The translations under genes were made by a program, and so were the position numbers. Shown here in pieces: positions 27,908-36,658 of a stretch of 64,000 nucleotides of DNA. The DNA is from Paraburkholderia nodosa (lineage in GTDB: Bacteria > Pseudomonadota > Gammaproteobacteria > Burkholderiales > Burkholderiaceae), in contig NZ_MCNV01000021.1 in NCBI RefSeq assembly GCF_001718195.1, forward strand, positions 62,001-126,000, written 5' to 3'. Each line of letters starts with the position of its first letter. Within the stretch, counting starts at the first letter, position 1. The notes under the pieces are model-generated. The model made no database searches. It worked only from the letters and a program-made list of their open reading frames with translations, and was not told where the DNA came from.

Positions 27908-28429
27908 TCAGCTGCCGCTACCCTGCTCCACTTCAAAGGCGAAGCGGCCGTCGGGACTGTGCGCAAGTACGAGCGTTTCGTGTGCGCCGACGCTCACTGC
28001 GCCGCCGGTAAAACGCGCAGACACCGGCAGCTCGCGACCGCCGCGCTCGGCGAGCACCGCGAGTTCGACGGAGGCCGGGCGCCCGTAATCGTAAAGCTCG
28101 TTGAGCGCGGCGCGCACGGTGCGGCCCGTGTACAGCACGTCGTCGACGAGCAGGATGTGGCGGCCTTCCACCGCGAACGGCAGCGCCGTTGGGCTCGCCT
28201 TGCGATGCAGGCCCTTCTTCGCATAGTCGTCGCGGTGCAGCGCAACGTTGAGCACGCCCGACTCGAGCGTCCCGACGTCCTGCGCGAGCCGCTCGGCGAT
28301 CCACGCGCCACCGCTATGAATGCCAACGATCGCCACGCCGTCGGGCGCGCCAAACGCATCGGCGTGATAAGCCGCGCGAATCTCGTCGAGAAGGGCGAAG
28401 TACAGCGCTTCAGCGTCGGGAGTAATCAT
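27908..28429 (-). CDS. pyrR: PyrR-type regulator / uracil phosphoribosyltransferase
   Basis: The product has about 173 residues of the type I phosphoribosyltransferase fold. The PRPP-binding loop appears as ILLVDDVLYTGRTVRAAL. In Gram-positive bacteria PyrR binds pyr leader RNA. In proteobacteria the role is less certain and may be mainly uracil salvage. An alternative ATG at 28450 would add seven residues. The gene lies between ruvX and pyrB on the same strand, with 90 bases before pyrB and no convincing attenuator in that gap. Confidence 0.9.
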   Translation of the reverse strand: MITPDAEALYFALLDEIRAAYHADAFGAPDGVAIVGIHSGGAWIAERLAQDVGTLESGVLNVALHRDDYAKKGLHRKASPTALPFAVEGRHILLVDDVLYTGRTVRAALNELYDYGRPASVELAVLAERGGRELPVSARFTGGAVSVGAHETLVLAHSPDGRFAFEVEQGSGS

Positions 28430-28462
28430 CAGGCAACTCGCATCGGGCAACTCGCGGGCTAA

Positions 28463-28897
28463 TCAGAGCGGGAGTTCGTCGAGGTACTGCTGGAGAATCA
28501 CGGAGGCCGCTTCGGCGTCGACATGTTCGATGCGTTCGCCGCGCTCACGCAGCCGCGCTTCGGCGTCGACAGACGAATAGCGCTCGTCCACCCACACCAC
28601 CCGCAAACCAAAGCGGCCGTTGAGCTGGTTGCCGAAGCGCTTCGCGTGCTGCGTCATGATGTGCGGCGTGCCGTCCGGATGGCACGGCAAGCCGACCACG
28701 AGCACATCAGGCTGCCATTCGCGCAGCAACTCGCCTATCGCTTCGAAACGATAGTCGCGACTCTTGTTGGGAATGACGGTGAGCGCCCGGGCGCTGCGCG
28801 TGAGCGCGTTGCCGAGCGCCACGCCGATGCGCTTTTCGCCGTAATCGAACGCAAGCAAGGTGGCCTCGCCGGCCCCTCGCCCAGCGGCCACGCTCAT
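28463..28897 (-). CDS. ruvX: RuvX/YqgF family putative Holliday junction resolvase
   Basis: The 144-residue RNase H-fold protein has LAFDYGEKRIGVALGN, with the first catalytic Asp, VDERYSS, and DAEAASVILQQYLD carrying the last catalytic Asp. The family is linked to rRNA 5' processing and junction resolution. The true start is ATG 28897, overlapping the algH stop as ATGA. The longer open frame is an artefact of overlap with algH. Confidence 0.93.
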   Translation of the reverse strand: MSVAAGRGAGEATLLAFDYGEKRIGVALGNALTRSARALTVIPNKSRDYRFEAIGELLREWQPDVLVVGLPCHPDGTPHIMTQHAKRFGNQLNGRFGLRVVWVDERYSSVDAEARLRERGERIEHVDAEAASVILQQYLDELPL

Positions 28898-29472
28898 GCG
28901 TGACCCGCCTCGCCCGACAGCATCGTCGAGGAAATGCCGAGCAGCGCGAGCGCCGCTTCGAAGCGCTCCTCGGCGGGCACGTCGAATACGATCTTCGGAT
29001 CGGCCTCGACCGTGAGCCAGCCGTTCTTCGAGATTTCGTCTTCGAGCTGACCCGCGCCCCAGCCCGCATGGCCGAGCGTGAGCAGGAAGCGCTCGGGGCC
29101 GCTGCCGTTGGCAACGGCTTCGAGCACGTCCTTCGACGTGGTCATTTCGAGCCCGCCCGGCACCGACATCGAAGACGTATAGCTCGTGCCCTCGGCGGGC
29201 GCGTGCAGCACGAAGCCGCGCTCGGTCTGCACCGGGCCGCCGAAATAGACGGGCACGTGCAGGAGCGGCTCGATTTCGAGCTTGAGGTCGATGCGGGAAA
29301 AGAGTGCCTCGAGATCGATGTCGGTGGGCCGATTGATGACGAGACCGAGCGCGCCGCGCTCCGAATGATCGCAAAGGTAGACCACCGTTCCTGAAAACGT
29401 GGGGTCCGCCATGTTCGGCATGGCGATCAGGAACTGGTTGGTCAGATTGATGCGATCGGTACTCTTGGACAT
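28894..29472 (-). CDS. algH: UPF0301 protein AlgH/YqgE
   Basis: The 192-residue protein has NLTNQFLIAMPNMADPTF near the N-terminus, then YLCDHSERGALGLVINRP, the family hallmark. Its biochemical role is not settled. AlgH affects alginate in Pseudomonas. It is paired with ruvX as in many proteobacteria. ATG 29472 (MSKSTDRINL) is preferred over ATG 29502 from family length. Confidence 0.92.
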   Translation of the reverse strand: MSKSTDRINLTNQFLIAMPNMADPTFSGTVVYLCDHSERGALGLVINRPTDIDLEALFSRIDLKLEIEPLLHVPVYFGGPVQTERGFVLHAPAEGTSYTSSMSVPGGLEMTTSKDVLEAVANGSGPERFLLTLGHAGWGAGQLEDEISKNGWLTVEADPKIVFDVPAEERFEAALALLGISSTMLSGEAGHA

Positions 29473-29704
29473 GGTTTGAATTCTAGCAAAGACGATGCGC
29501 AATGGCGGCGCGCTGCCAGGCCGGAAGTCGGGCGCCCGATGGCCGCCTCGCTCTGCCAGCCGCTACGCGTTGCGCATTGCAGGGAATGGCTCACTCTAAC
29601 ACGCGCGCGCTGTGCCCTTGCAAGGCACTGGGCCGATGGCGCAAGGCCGGTGCCCGGTGCCTCGGCAGCCAGACGCGCGCCGTGGATCCGCCCGCCCCGT
29701 GCAT

Positions 29705-31216
29705 TCAGTGCGCAATGGATTGCAATGCGGGCTGCGCCGCAGTTTGCGCCGCGCCGCCGACGATCGCCGCCCCAAGCGCTCGCACCGCCGGCGTGGCGTC
29801 GGGCTGCGCGATGCCTGCAGCGACCTTGTGCAGCATGGCGCGCAGCGCCTCGCTGGCGTGCTCGATTGCCTCGGCGCCGGGCGCCTGTACCGACGGCGCG
29901 CCCCGCGCCTCGAGGGCCGAGAGCGTTGCCGCATGCGCGGTGCGCCGCCAGGCGAGGCCCAGCGCATCCGCGAGCTGGCCGACGTGACCGAGCCCGAGCG
30001 CCCAGGCCGCGGCGCCTATGCGGTACGCCGCCTCGGCTGCGACCAGCGCGTCGGCCGCCTCAGCGCCCGCGCCGCGCAACGTCAGCGTGCGTGAGTGCGT
30101 GCTGAGCGCGATCATCGCCGCATCGGCAGTCTGCAGAAAATCTTCATACGCGTTGCCGTTCACGACCAGCGCGCCCAGCTCGCGCGTGGGCGCCACGCGT
30201 GCCGCGAGCGCGCCGGCCTGCGCGCTGCCGGCTTCCCACAGCGCCTCCGAGGCTTGCGTGCCGGCGATATGCCATTCGACGGTCAACCCGTAGTCATGCA
30301 GCAGATCGACGTCCGCGGTGTCTTCCGCAGCCGCTCCGAAGAGCGCGTAGTCCCGCCAGAACAACGCCAGCGTCGAGCGCACGAGCGTTTGCGGCGCGAA
30401 GCGCAGGCCGCGCGCGTGCTCGCCGATCAGCAGATTGCAGCGCGCGTAAAGCCGCCGCACGCCCTCATCGCCCCACGACGCCACGCCACGTCGCAGCGCA
30501 CGTCCACACGCGGATGCAAGCCGCCAAAAGTCGTAGGGATCGGGACTCGATAGCTCGGCCATGCAGGCGTCCATCTCGTCGAATGCCGCGAGCGCGAGCG
30601 CGTTGGCCGCACGGCTGCCGTTGCCGACGTGCGATTTCAGCGCATGCAGCAGCGCCTGCTCGAAGCGCGCGCGCACCTGGCCAAAGCGCTGCGCCGGCTG
30701 CGGATGTAGCGAAGCAGGCGCGAGCGGCCGGCCCTGCAGCGCCACGTCCTCATAGGCGAGCGCGATGCCCGGCACGTGCTCCGCGAGCGCGGCCACGAGC
30801 GCATGCTGCCGCGCAAAAAGCGCGGGCGAGCACGCCAGCTCGCGCAAATTGCGGCGCTCGAGCGCGGCGACGAGTTCCTTGAGCGCCTCGCTGAACAAGA
30901 CGCGGAATTCAGCGCCCTGCGCTTCCTCGGGTGCGTGGAGCGGCCGCACGGGCAAGCCCGGCGGCGGCTCTACGGGCACGGGCGCAGCGAGCGCGAGCGG
31001 GGAAGCGAGGAGCAGCGTATCGGCAAAGCGCGCGGCGGCAAGCCAGCCGGCGTCGTGCAGCGTGCGGGCAGCCTGGCGCAGCGGCCGGGCCACATCACGC
31101 TGCTCCTCGAGCGCGTCCAGCGCCTGGGCGAGCGCGCCGTGCGCGAACGGCACCGTGCCGCCGCGCGGATTCGGCAACGCTTCGAACCGCACATCAGAGC
31201 TTGAAGGATGACTCAT
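29705..31216 (-). CDS. CheA/PilL N-terminal-like protein without kinase domain
   Basis: The 503-residue, Ala-rich, mostly helical protein has no kinase, response regulator or membrane part. A C-terminal segment (AYRIGAAAWALGLGHVGQLAD, split in my reading around residue 405) resembles the Hpt-like helices that fill the N-terminal part of PilL/ChpA, although I see no clear phospho-accepting His motif. Its place between algH and rubredoxin matches the spot where I recall pilG/pilH/pilI/pilJ and a CheA-like gene in Ralstonia and Burkholderia. None of those partners is here. The function is unknown, and the assignment rests on context plus weak similarity. Confidence 0.5.
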   Translation of the reverse strand: MSHPSSSDVRFEALPNPRGGTVPFAHGALAQALDALEEQRDVARPLRQAARTLHDAGWLAAARFADTLLLASPLALAAPVPVEPPPGLPVRPLHAPEEAQGAEFRVLFSEALKELVAALERRNLRELACSPALFARQHALVAALAEHVPGIALAYEDVALQGRPLAPASLHPQPAQRFGQVRARFEQALLHALKSHVGNGSRAANALALAAFDEMDACMAELSSPDPYDFWRLASACGRALRRGVASWGDEGVRRLYARCNLLIGEHARGLRFAPQTLVRSTLALFWRDYALFGAAAEDTADVDLLHDYGLTVEWHIAGTQASEALWEAGSAQAGALAARVAPTRELGALVVNGNAYEDFLQTADAAMIALSTHSRTLTLRGAGAEAADALVAAEAAYRIGAAAWALGLGHVGQLADALGLAWRRTAHAATLSALEARGAPSVQAPGAEAIEHASEALRAMLHKVAAGIAQPDATPAVRALGAAIVGGAAQTAAQPALQSIAH

Positions 31217-31412
31217 AGGGCAGCGCCGAAAACGTTAGCGGGCCGACCAGGCGGGCAATCTCGACTATGGCGTCGACGCTGACGTCGACGACCGCGACGG
31301 CAAGCGCAAATACGGTGCCCGCTGTTGCGTCACCGCACTCCACACCCGCCACACTTCCGGAATCTGCAGCCAGACTGCGCGCCGGCTATCGCCAGCTACC
31401 TGAACAACGCGC

Positions 31413-31583
31413 TCAGATCTGGACCATCTCGAAGTCTTCCTTGCGCGCACCGCACTCAGGACAGGTCCAGTTGATCGGGACATCCTCCCAGCGCGTGCCG
31501 GGGGCAATGCCTTCGTCTGGCAAACCGGCTTCTTCGTCATAAATCCAGCCGCAGATCAGGCACATCCAGCTTCTATATTCCAT
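31413..31583 (-). CDS. rubA: rubredoxin
   Basis: The 56-residue protein has the two CxxC knuckles, MCLICGWIYDEEAG and TCPECGARKEDFE, that bind one iron. It is a small cytoplasmic electron carrier. The longer open frame up to 31799 adds unrelated sequence, so ATG 31583 is the start. It is divergent from thiD. Confidence 0.95.
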   Translation of the reverse strand: MEYRSWMCLICGWIYDEEAGLPDEGIAPGTRWEDVPINWTCPECGARKEDFEMVQI

Positions 31584-31866
31584 TCTTATGCCGCGTCGAA
31601 AAGTCCGAAACCAGTCGGAAAAAAATCGGGGAAACGAGAGCCATGATGGTACCTTGTTGCCGTTTCCATGCCTAGCAAGAGGAAATCTGGCCTGCATGGG
31701 ATCAAACGGAATGCGTTGACGCGGGCGGCGCGCGCAGCGCGGAGAAATCCTCGCGCGCGCCGGGGTCATCCGTCCCCCGGATTCGTCGATAGGCCGCATA
31801 ATTAAAGCATTCGCTTATGACGGCACGGTACGCCGCGCCCGAAGTCCAATCCATCTCGCCACGTTC

Positions 31867-32712
31867 ATGCCCAGCGACACCCCTCCCATCGTCCTCACCT
31901 TCGGCCTTTCCGACCCGACCGGCGGCGGCGGACTTCAAGCCGACCTGCTCACGCTCGCCAGCATGGGTTGCCACGGCGTCACCGCGCTGACCGGCTACAC
32001 GGTGCGCGACTCCGCGGGCTGCGACGAAGTGACTGGGCTCGACCCGGAAACCGTCGCCACGCAGGCGCGCATGCTGCTCGAAGACATGCCCATCGCGGCG
32101 TTCAAGGTCGGCGCGGGCGCGCGCGCCGAGGTCGTGAGCGCGATCGCCGAGGTGGTCGCCGACTATGACGACTTGCCGCTCATCCTCGCCCCCGACTTCA
32201 CGCTCGACGACGAACACGTCCTCGCCGCCGACGAACTGCGTGAAGCGATGGCCGACCTGCTCGTGCCGCAGACCACGCTGCTCGTGGCGGACTCCGCCAC
32301 GCTGATCGCGCTCGCACAGCCGGACGGCGACGCGGAAGCGCCCAGCGTCGACGCGGCCATTGCGCACCTGCTCGCCACCGGTTGCGAGTACATCCTGGCG
32401 ATGGAAACGGGCACGCATCGCGTGGTCAACACGCTGTATTGCGAAGACGGCCAGTTGCGCCAGGATCTGTGGGACCGCTCCACCCAGCCGATGATGGGCG
32501 TGACCGACACGCTCGGCGCCGCCATCGCCGCGCTGCTTGCCAATGGGCAAGAGCCGCCAGAGGCCGTGCGCGAAGCGCAGGAATATGTGTATCAGGCCGT
32601 GCAGAACGCGTTCAGGCCGGGGATGGGCGCGTGGCTGCCCGACCGGTTCTTCTGGGCGCGCAGCAACGACACCGACGCCGACGAAGCATCGCCCGGCGAA
32701 GCGAAGCAATAA
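31867..32712 (+). CDS. thiD: hydroxymethylpyrimidine/phosphomethylpyrimidine kinase
   Basis: The 281-residue PfkB-like kinase has TFGLSDPTGGGGLQADLLT at the N-terminus, with the usual SDSGGGAGIQAD reading SDPTGGGGLQAD, and the C-terminal DTLGAAIAALL, in place of the common DTxGAGD block. It phosphorylates HMP and HMP-P in thiamine synthesis. The changes at both substrate motifs make it a divergent ThiD. Position next to rubA and groEL is what I recall from Burkholderia. It ends before a hairpin terminator shared with groEL. Confidence 0.85.
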   Translation: MPSDTPPIVLTFGLSDPTGGGGLQADLLTLASMGCHGVTALTGYTVRDSAGCDEVTGLDPETVATQARMLLEDMPIAAFKVGAGARAEVVSAIAEVVADYDDLPLILAPDFTLDDEHVLAADELREAMADLLVPQTTLLVADSATLIALAQPDGDAEAPSVDAAIAHLLATGCEYILAMETGTHRVVNTLYCEDGQLRQDLWDRSTQPMMGVTDTLGAAIAALLANGQEPPEAVREAQEYVYQAVQNAFRPGMGAWLPDRFFWARSNDTDADEASPGEAKQ

Positions 32713-32763
32713 GACCACGGCTTGGCGTTCTACGCGGAGGCCAGGCGTGCAAACCGCACAGAC

Positions 32764-32799
32764 GAAAAAAAGCCCGCATCGCTGCGGGCTCTTCTTTTC
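32764..32799. terminator. bidirectional rho-independent terminator between thiD and groEL
   Basis: The stem AGCCCGCA / TGCGGGCT (32771-32790) encloses a TCGC loop. Read on the minus strand it is followed by a run of seven T, strong for groESL transcripts. On the plus strand it is followed by a mixed C/T tract, weaker for thiD. Confidence 0.9.
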
Positions 32800-32921
32800 G
32801 GGCTAGGGGCACACGCCTCACGGCGCGTCCCCTGCACTTGTGCACTTCAATGTAATTTCGGCGTGAGCCTGGCTCTGCATGGGACCGGAGTAGGCGCTGA
32901 AGCACCAACTCCGGATCGCAA

Positions 32922-34562
32922 TTACATGTCCATGCCCATGCCGCCCATGCCGCCGGGCATGCCGCCAGGCATCGGAGCATCTTCCTTCGGCACTTCAGCA
33001 ACGGCTGCGTCCGTCGTCAGGAGCAGGCCGGCAACCGAAGCTGCGTTTTGCAGTGCGGTGCGCGTGACCTTCGTCGGGTCGACCACGCCGGCTTCGACCA
33101 TGTCGACGTACTCGCCGGTCGCAGCGTTGTAGCCGTAGTTGCCTTGACCAGCAGCAACTGCTGCCACGACGACCGAAGCTTCTTCGCCGCCGTTCGTGAC
33201 GATCTGGCGCAGCGGCTCTTCCATGGCGCGCAGGACGATCTTGATACCGGCGTCCTGGTCTGCGTTGGCGCCCTTCACGCTGGCGATTGCCGTGCGTGCA
33301 CGGATCAGCGCAACGCCGCCGCCCGGGACGATGCCTTCTTCAACGGCAGCGCGGGTTGCGTGCAGCGCGTCTTCCACGCGTGCCTTCTTTTCCTTCATTT
33401 CGACTTCGGTCGCAGCGCCGACCTTGATCACTGCGACACCGCCTGCCAGCTTGGCAACGCGCTCTTGCAGCTTTTCACGGTCGTAGTCCGACGTCGCTTC
33501 TTCGATCTGCGTGCGGATTTGCTTCACGCGCGCTTCGATGTTCACGGCTTCGCCAGCGCCGTCGATGATCGTCGTGTTTTCCTTGCCCACTTCGATGCGC
33601 TTGGCTTGACCGAGTTCGGCCAGCGTTGCCTTTTCGAGCGTGAGGCCGGTTTCTTCAGCGATGACTTGACCGCCGGTCAGGATCGCGATGTCTTCCAGCA
33701 TGGCCTTGCGACGGTCGCCGAAGCCCGGAGCCTTGACGGCGACGGTCTTCAGGATGCCGCGGATGTTGTTGACGACCAGCGTTGCGAGCGCTTCGCCTTC
33801 GACGTCTTCAGCGATGATCAGCAGCGGACGGCCAGCCTTCGCGACTTGTTCCAGAACCGGCAGCAGATCACGGATGTTCGAGATCTTCTTGTCGAACAGC
33901 AGGACGAACGGGCTTTCCAGCACGGCGACTTGCTTGTCCGGGTTGTTGATGAAGTACGGCGAGAGGTAGCCGCGGTCGAACTGCATACCTTCGACGACTT
34001 CCAGCTCGTCTTGCAGCGACTTGCCGTCTTCGACGGTGATGACGCCTTCTTTGCCAACCTTGTCCATCGCTTCAGCGATACGGTCGCCGATCGACGTGTC
34101 GCTGTTTGCCGAGATCGAGCCGACTTGAGCGATTTCCTTGTTGGTCGTGCAGGGCTTGCTGACCTTGCGCAGCTCTTCGATTGCTGCTGCGACGGCCTTG
34201 TCGATGCCGCGCTTCAGGTCCATCGGGTTCATGCCCGATGCGACGTACTTCATGCCTTCGCGGACGATCGACTGGGCCAGAACCGTAGCCGTCGTCGTGC
34301 CGTCACCGGCGTTGTCGCTGGTCTTGGAAGCAACTTCCTTGACCATTTGCGCGCCCATGTTCTGGAGCTTGTCCTTGAGCTCGATTTCCTTTGCGACCGA
34401 GACACCGTCCTTGGTGACCGTCGGGCCGCCGAACGAGCGCTCGAGCACCACGTTGCGGCCCTTCGGACCCAGCGTGACCTTCACTGCGTTGGCGAGAATG
34501 TTCACGCCTTCAACCATCTTGGAACGGGCGGAATCGCCGAACACGACGTCTTTAGCTGCCAT
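32922..34562 (-). CDS. groEL: chaperonin GroEL
   Basis: The 546-residue type I chaperonin has the usual N-terminus (AAKDVVFGDSARSKMVEG), the ATP-binding GDGTTTATVLAQ and the Gly-Met-rich tail ending GGMGGMGMDM. It folds proteins in a tetradecamer with GroES. It follows groES by 44 bases and shares its CIRCE-controlled promoter. Confidence 0.99.
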   Translation of the reverse strand: MAAKDVVFGDSARSKMVEGVNILANAVKVTLGPKGRNVVLERSFGGPTVTKDGVSVAKEIELKDKLQNMGAQMVKEVASKTSDNAGDGTTTATVLAQSIVREGMKYVASGMNPMDLKRGIDKAVAAAIEELRKVSKPCTTNKEIAQVGSISANSDTSIGDRIAEAMDKVGKEGVITVEDGKSLQDELEVVEGMQFDRGYLSPYFINNPDKQVAVLESPFVLLFDKKISNIRDLLPVLEQVAKAGRPLLIIAEDVEGEALATLVVNNIRGILKTVAVKAPGFGDRRKAMLEDIAILTGGQVIAEETGLTLEKATLAELGQAKRIEVGKENTTIIDGAGEAVNIEARVKQIRTQIEEATSDYDREKLQERVAKLAGGVAVIKVGAATEVEMKEKKARVEDALHATRAAVEEGIVPGGGVALIRARTAIASVKGANADQDAGIKIVLRAMEEPLRQIVTNGGEEASVVVAAVAAGQGNYGYNAATGEYVDMVEAGVVDPTKVTRTALQNAASVAGLLLTTDAAVAEVPKEDAPMPGGMPGGMGGMGMDM

Positions 34563-34606
34563 CTTCTAACTCCTTGAATTCTTGAATAGTGAGCGGTGGA
34601 ATGAAC

Positions 34607-34897
34607 TTACTTGTTCACCACGGCCATGATGTCTTCTTCACGCATCACGAGCAGTTCGTTGCCATCGACCTTGACGGTCTGGCCAGCGTACTTGCCGAAC
34701 AGAACGCGATCGCCGACCTTCACGTCGAGCGCGATCAGGGCGCCCTTGTCGTCGCGCTTGCCCGGGCCGATGGCCAGGACTTCGCCTTGATCCGGCTTTT
34801 CTGCCGCTGCGTCCGGGATCACGATGCCCGAAGCGGTCTTGGTTTCTTGATCCAGGCGCTTGACGATCACGCGATCATGCAAAGGACGAAGGTTCAT
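34607..34897 (-). CDS. groES: co-chaperonin GroES
   Basis: The 96-residue protein starts MNLRPLHDRVIVKRLDQE and contains the GroEL-binding mobile loop (ETKTASGIVIPDAA). A GAGAGGAT ribosome binding site region precedes ATG 34897. It is the first gene of the groESL operon. Confidence 0.99.
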   Translation of the reverse strand: MNLRPLHDRVIVKRLDQETKTASGIVIPDAAAEKPDQGEVLAIGPGKRDDKGALIALDVKVGDRVLFGKYAGQTVKVDGNELLVMREEDIMAVVNK

Positions 34898-34990
34898 GGA
34901 TAGATCCTCTCTTGATTAGGACTTGAAGCGACTCAAGAAAACCTGGCTGCCGACTACCGCCAGCCAGAGATGTTGTTCGCACCGGAGTTG

Positions 34991-35017
34991 TTAGCACTCT
35001 CATGCGGTGAGTGCTAA
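34991..35017 (-). promoter_or_regulatory. CIRCE operator (HrcA binding site)
   Basis: TTAGCACTC, nine bases, then GAGTGCTAA forms a perfect CIRCE element 94 bases upstream of groES. CIRCE is bound by the heat-shock repressor HrcA. hrcA is not in this window. Confidence 0.97.
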
Positions 35018-35045
35018 TTATATGGACGGGGAGTGACAAATTCAA
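35017..35045 (-). promoter_or_regulatory. groESL promoter, sigma70-like with possible sigma32 overlap
   Basis: On the minus strand TTGAAT is followed after exactly 17 bases by TATAAT, and the last base of TATAAT overlaps the CIRCE edge. CTTGAA plus a CCATATA segment 15 bases later could also serve sigma32. HrcA bound to CIRCE would block this promoter. Confidence 0.85.
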
Positions 35046-35560
35046 GAAGGGGCGGAATGGCGAATTTCCGTTGAAATTGATTCAACCCCAGAGGCACTCT
35101 TGCTAGTTCAGGTTGGAACTATTGGATGTCGAGATTGAGTGCCATATCAAAATATTCTTCAATAAAAACAATATGATAGATTGCCTCAACACCGACCCCG
35201 ACAACAAACCGCGTGCCTCAGGAAGCCCCGGCATCCAGCGAGCGGGCCCCGGGCTGCCGGGTCCTCCGGGACGTCTCTCGGGGAAATCCCCGATCCCGCC
35301 ATGATCAGGCACGATTTATACGCACAAGCGGTTTGTTGGTGCCCCACTGCTCGCAGGCAGCGCATATGTGCGGTAGGCAACACCGGCAATCAACGGATGA
35401 ACGGAAAATCACTCATATGATCTTTCGAGCGGCTGCGCCCGGTCGGGCACCGCCACTCTCCTGCGCATGCAGATCGTGAGTTCCGCGAGGCTTCGCCGAT
35501 CGCTTCAACGACGATCCTGAACATGCCGAAATGGCGTCGCCATGACGGTGGAACGACAGC
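35046..35560. other. intergenic region, no gene seen
   Basis: This 515-base stretch holds several short open frames on both strands with no codon bias or family similarity. One is Gly/Pro-rich only because of a local GC-rich segment with a short stem (TCGGGG / CCCCGA at 35278-35293). An A/T-rich patch at about 35140-35185 could hold a promoter, but no good -35/-10 pair is seen. Confidence 0.5.
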
Positions 35561-36598
35561 ATGTCAGTTCAGATGACTCGTAACCAGAGTTTCCCCACAC
35601 CATGCAAGTTCTGTGGCGGGACGCTCTATCAGCACGTCGATTCCTGCCCTTATTGCGGCACGGATCGCCCGCTCGACGCGGCTGCGCACGCGCGCCCGAA
35701 AGCCACCTTAAGAGTCATCGGTTCCTCGGCAGCGCCTATGCCTGCCGTTGCAAAGGTGTCGCTTGCCGGCGCGGCCGCATCCCATCGCCCGGCGGTGCAC
35801 GCAGACTATTTGCACCACTATCAACTCGAGGAACACCGGCCGTTCTGGCGCACCGGTAAAGGGCGCTTCGTGAAGGGCGTTTTGCTCGCCTGGTTCATTG
35901 TCGCAATCGCATACGCTGCGTTTCTGCTATACGGCGAAAGGCGCGGCCAGGAAAGAGAAGTACGCGTGACGCGCGCGAGCCTCGCTGAGAAAAGCTTGCC
36001 AAGCGCGAATGCCACACTTTCACGTGGCGCGAACAATCAGGCAGCGCGCGAGATACAGCGCGACAGCGCACCTGCGGAGCAACGCCGCGATGATGCGCTG
36101 CAAAGCGCGGACCGATGTGCCTCGCAACGTGCCTGGGATTGCGTGCGAGAACAGGCATCGTTGGCGCTCGCGATAGATCCGGCCAGCCTGCACGCACGAT
36201 CGCTGATGGAGCGCGCCATCCTGGCGACGGGCTGGTCGCCGCTTCGTACGCCGATCGGCCCCGCGCAATCGGACGCGGCTGTGCCGCGGCCGCGCGATGC
36301 AAGCAGCGTTCCGCTGCCGTCGTCGCGGGATTGGGGTGCCACCGCGCCGGCCGCGCCGAACGCCCCGGCCATAGTCGCGTCACCTCCCCCGCTGCCGAGC
36401 GCGAGTAGCACGCCAGCTAACGGACATCCAACGGACGTCGAAAGTGCGGATACGAGCGTCACGTCGGCAGCTGCAAATCAATCTGCTGCCGCCGGCGCCA
36501 GCGTCCCTGCCAACAACGACGACGGCGTCGATACCCAGGAGCGCGCGATTCGTCAACTTGGGTGGAAGGACGCCCCATCCACCGACGGCACGCATTGA
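35561..36598 (+). CDS. zinc-ribbon, single-span membrane protein of unknown function
   Basis: The product has 345 residues. Residues 15-32 form a zinc ribbon (CKFCGG then CPYCGTDRPLD). One membrane helix lies at about 105-127 (FVKGVLLAWFIVAIAYAAFLL). A helical stretch at about 170-225 (ADRCASQRAWDCVREQASLALAIDP) resembles a TPR-like pair. The rest is low-complexity Ala/Pro/Ser. Such proteins are probably anchored with the ribbon in the cytoplasm and the tail outside. No function is known to me. Confidence 0.75.
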   Translation: MSVQMTRNQSFPTPCKFCGGTLYQHVDSCPYCGTDRPLDAAAHARPKATLRVIGSSAAPMPAVAKVSLAGAAASHRPAVHADYLHHYQLEEHRPFWRTGKGRFVKGVLLAWFIVAIAYAAFLLYGERRGQEREVRVTRASLAEKSLPSANATLSRGANNQAAREIQRDSAPAEQRRDDALQSADRCASQRAWDCVREQASLALAIDPASLHARSLMERAILATGWSPLRTPIGPAQSDAAVPRPRDASSVPLPSSRDWGATAPAAPNAPAIVASPPPLPSASSTPANGHPTDVESADTSVTSAAANQSAAAGASVPANNDDGVDTQERAIRQLGWKDAPSTDGTH

Positions 36599-36658
36599 AA
36601 ACGATTACAGATTAAATCGAAGTCTGTCGTAGAACGTATCCAAGGCGGGAGAGAGACC

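Noticed and set aside
33048..34577. 509-residue plus-strand open frame opposite groEL
   Set aside because: It is a well-known type of shadow frame opposite groEL and has no independent support.
35103..35312. Gly/Pro-rich small open frame resembling collagen-like sequence
   Set aside because: Its composition follows a short GC-rich stretch. It has no Gly-X-Y periodicity beyond a few residues and no ribosome binding site.
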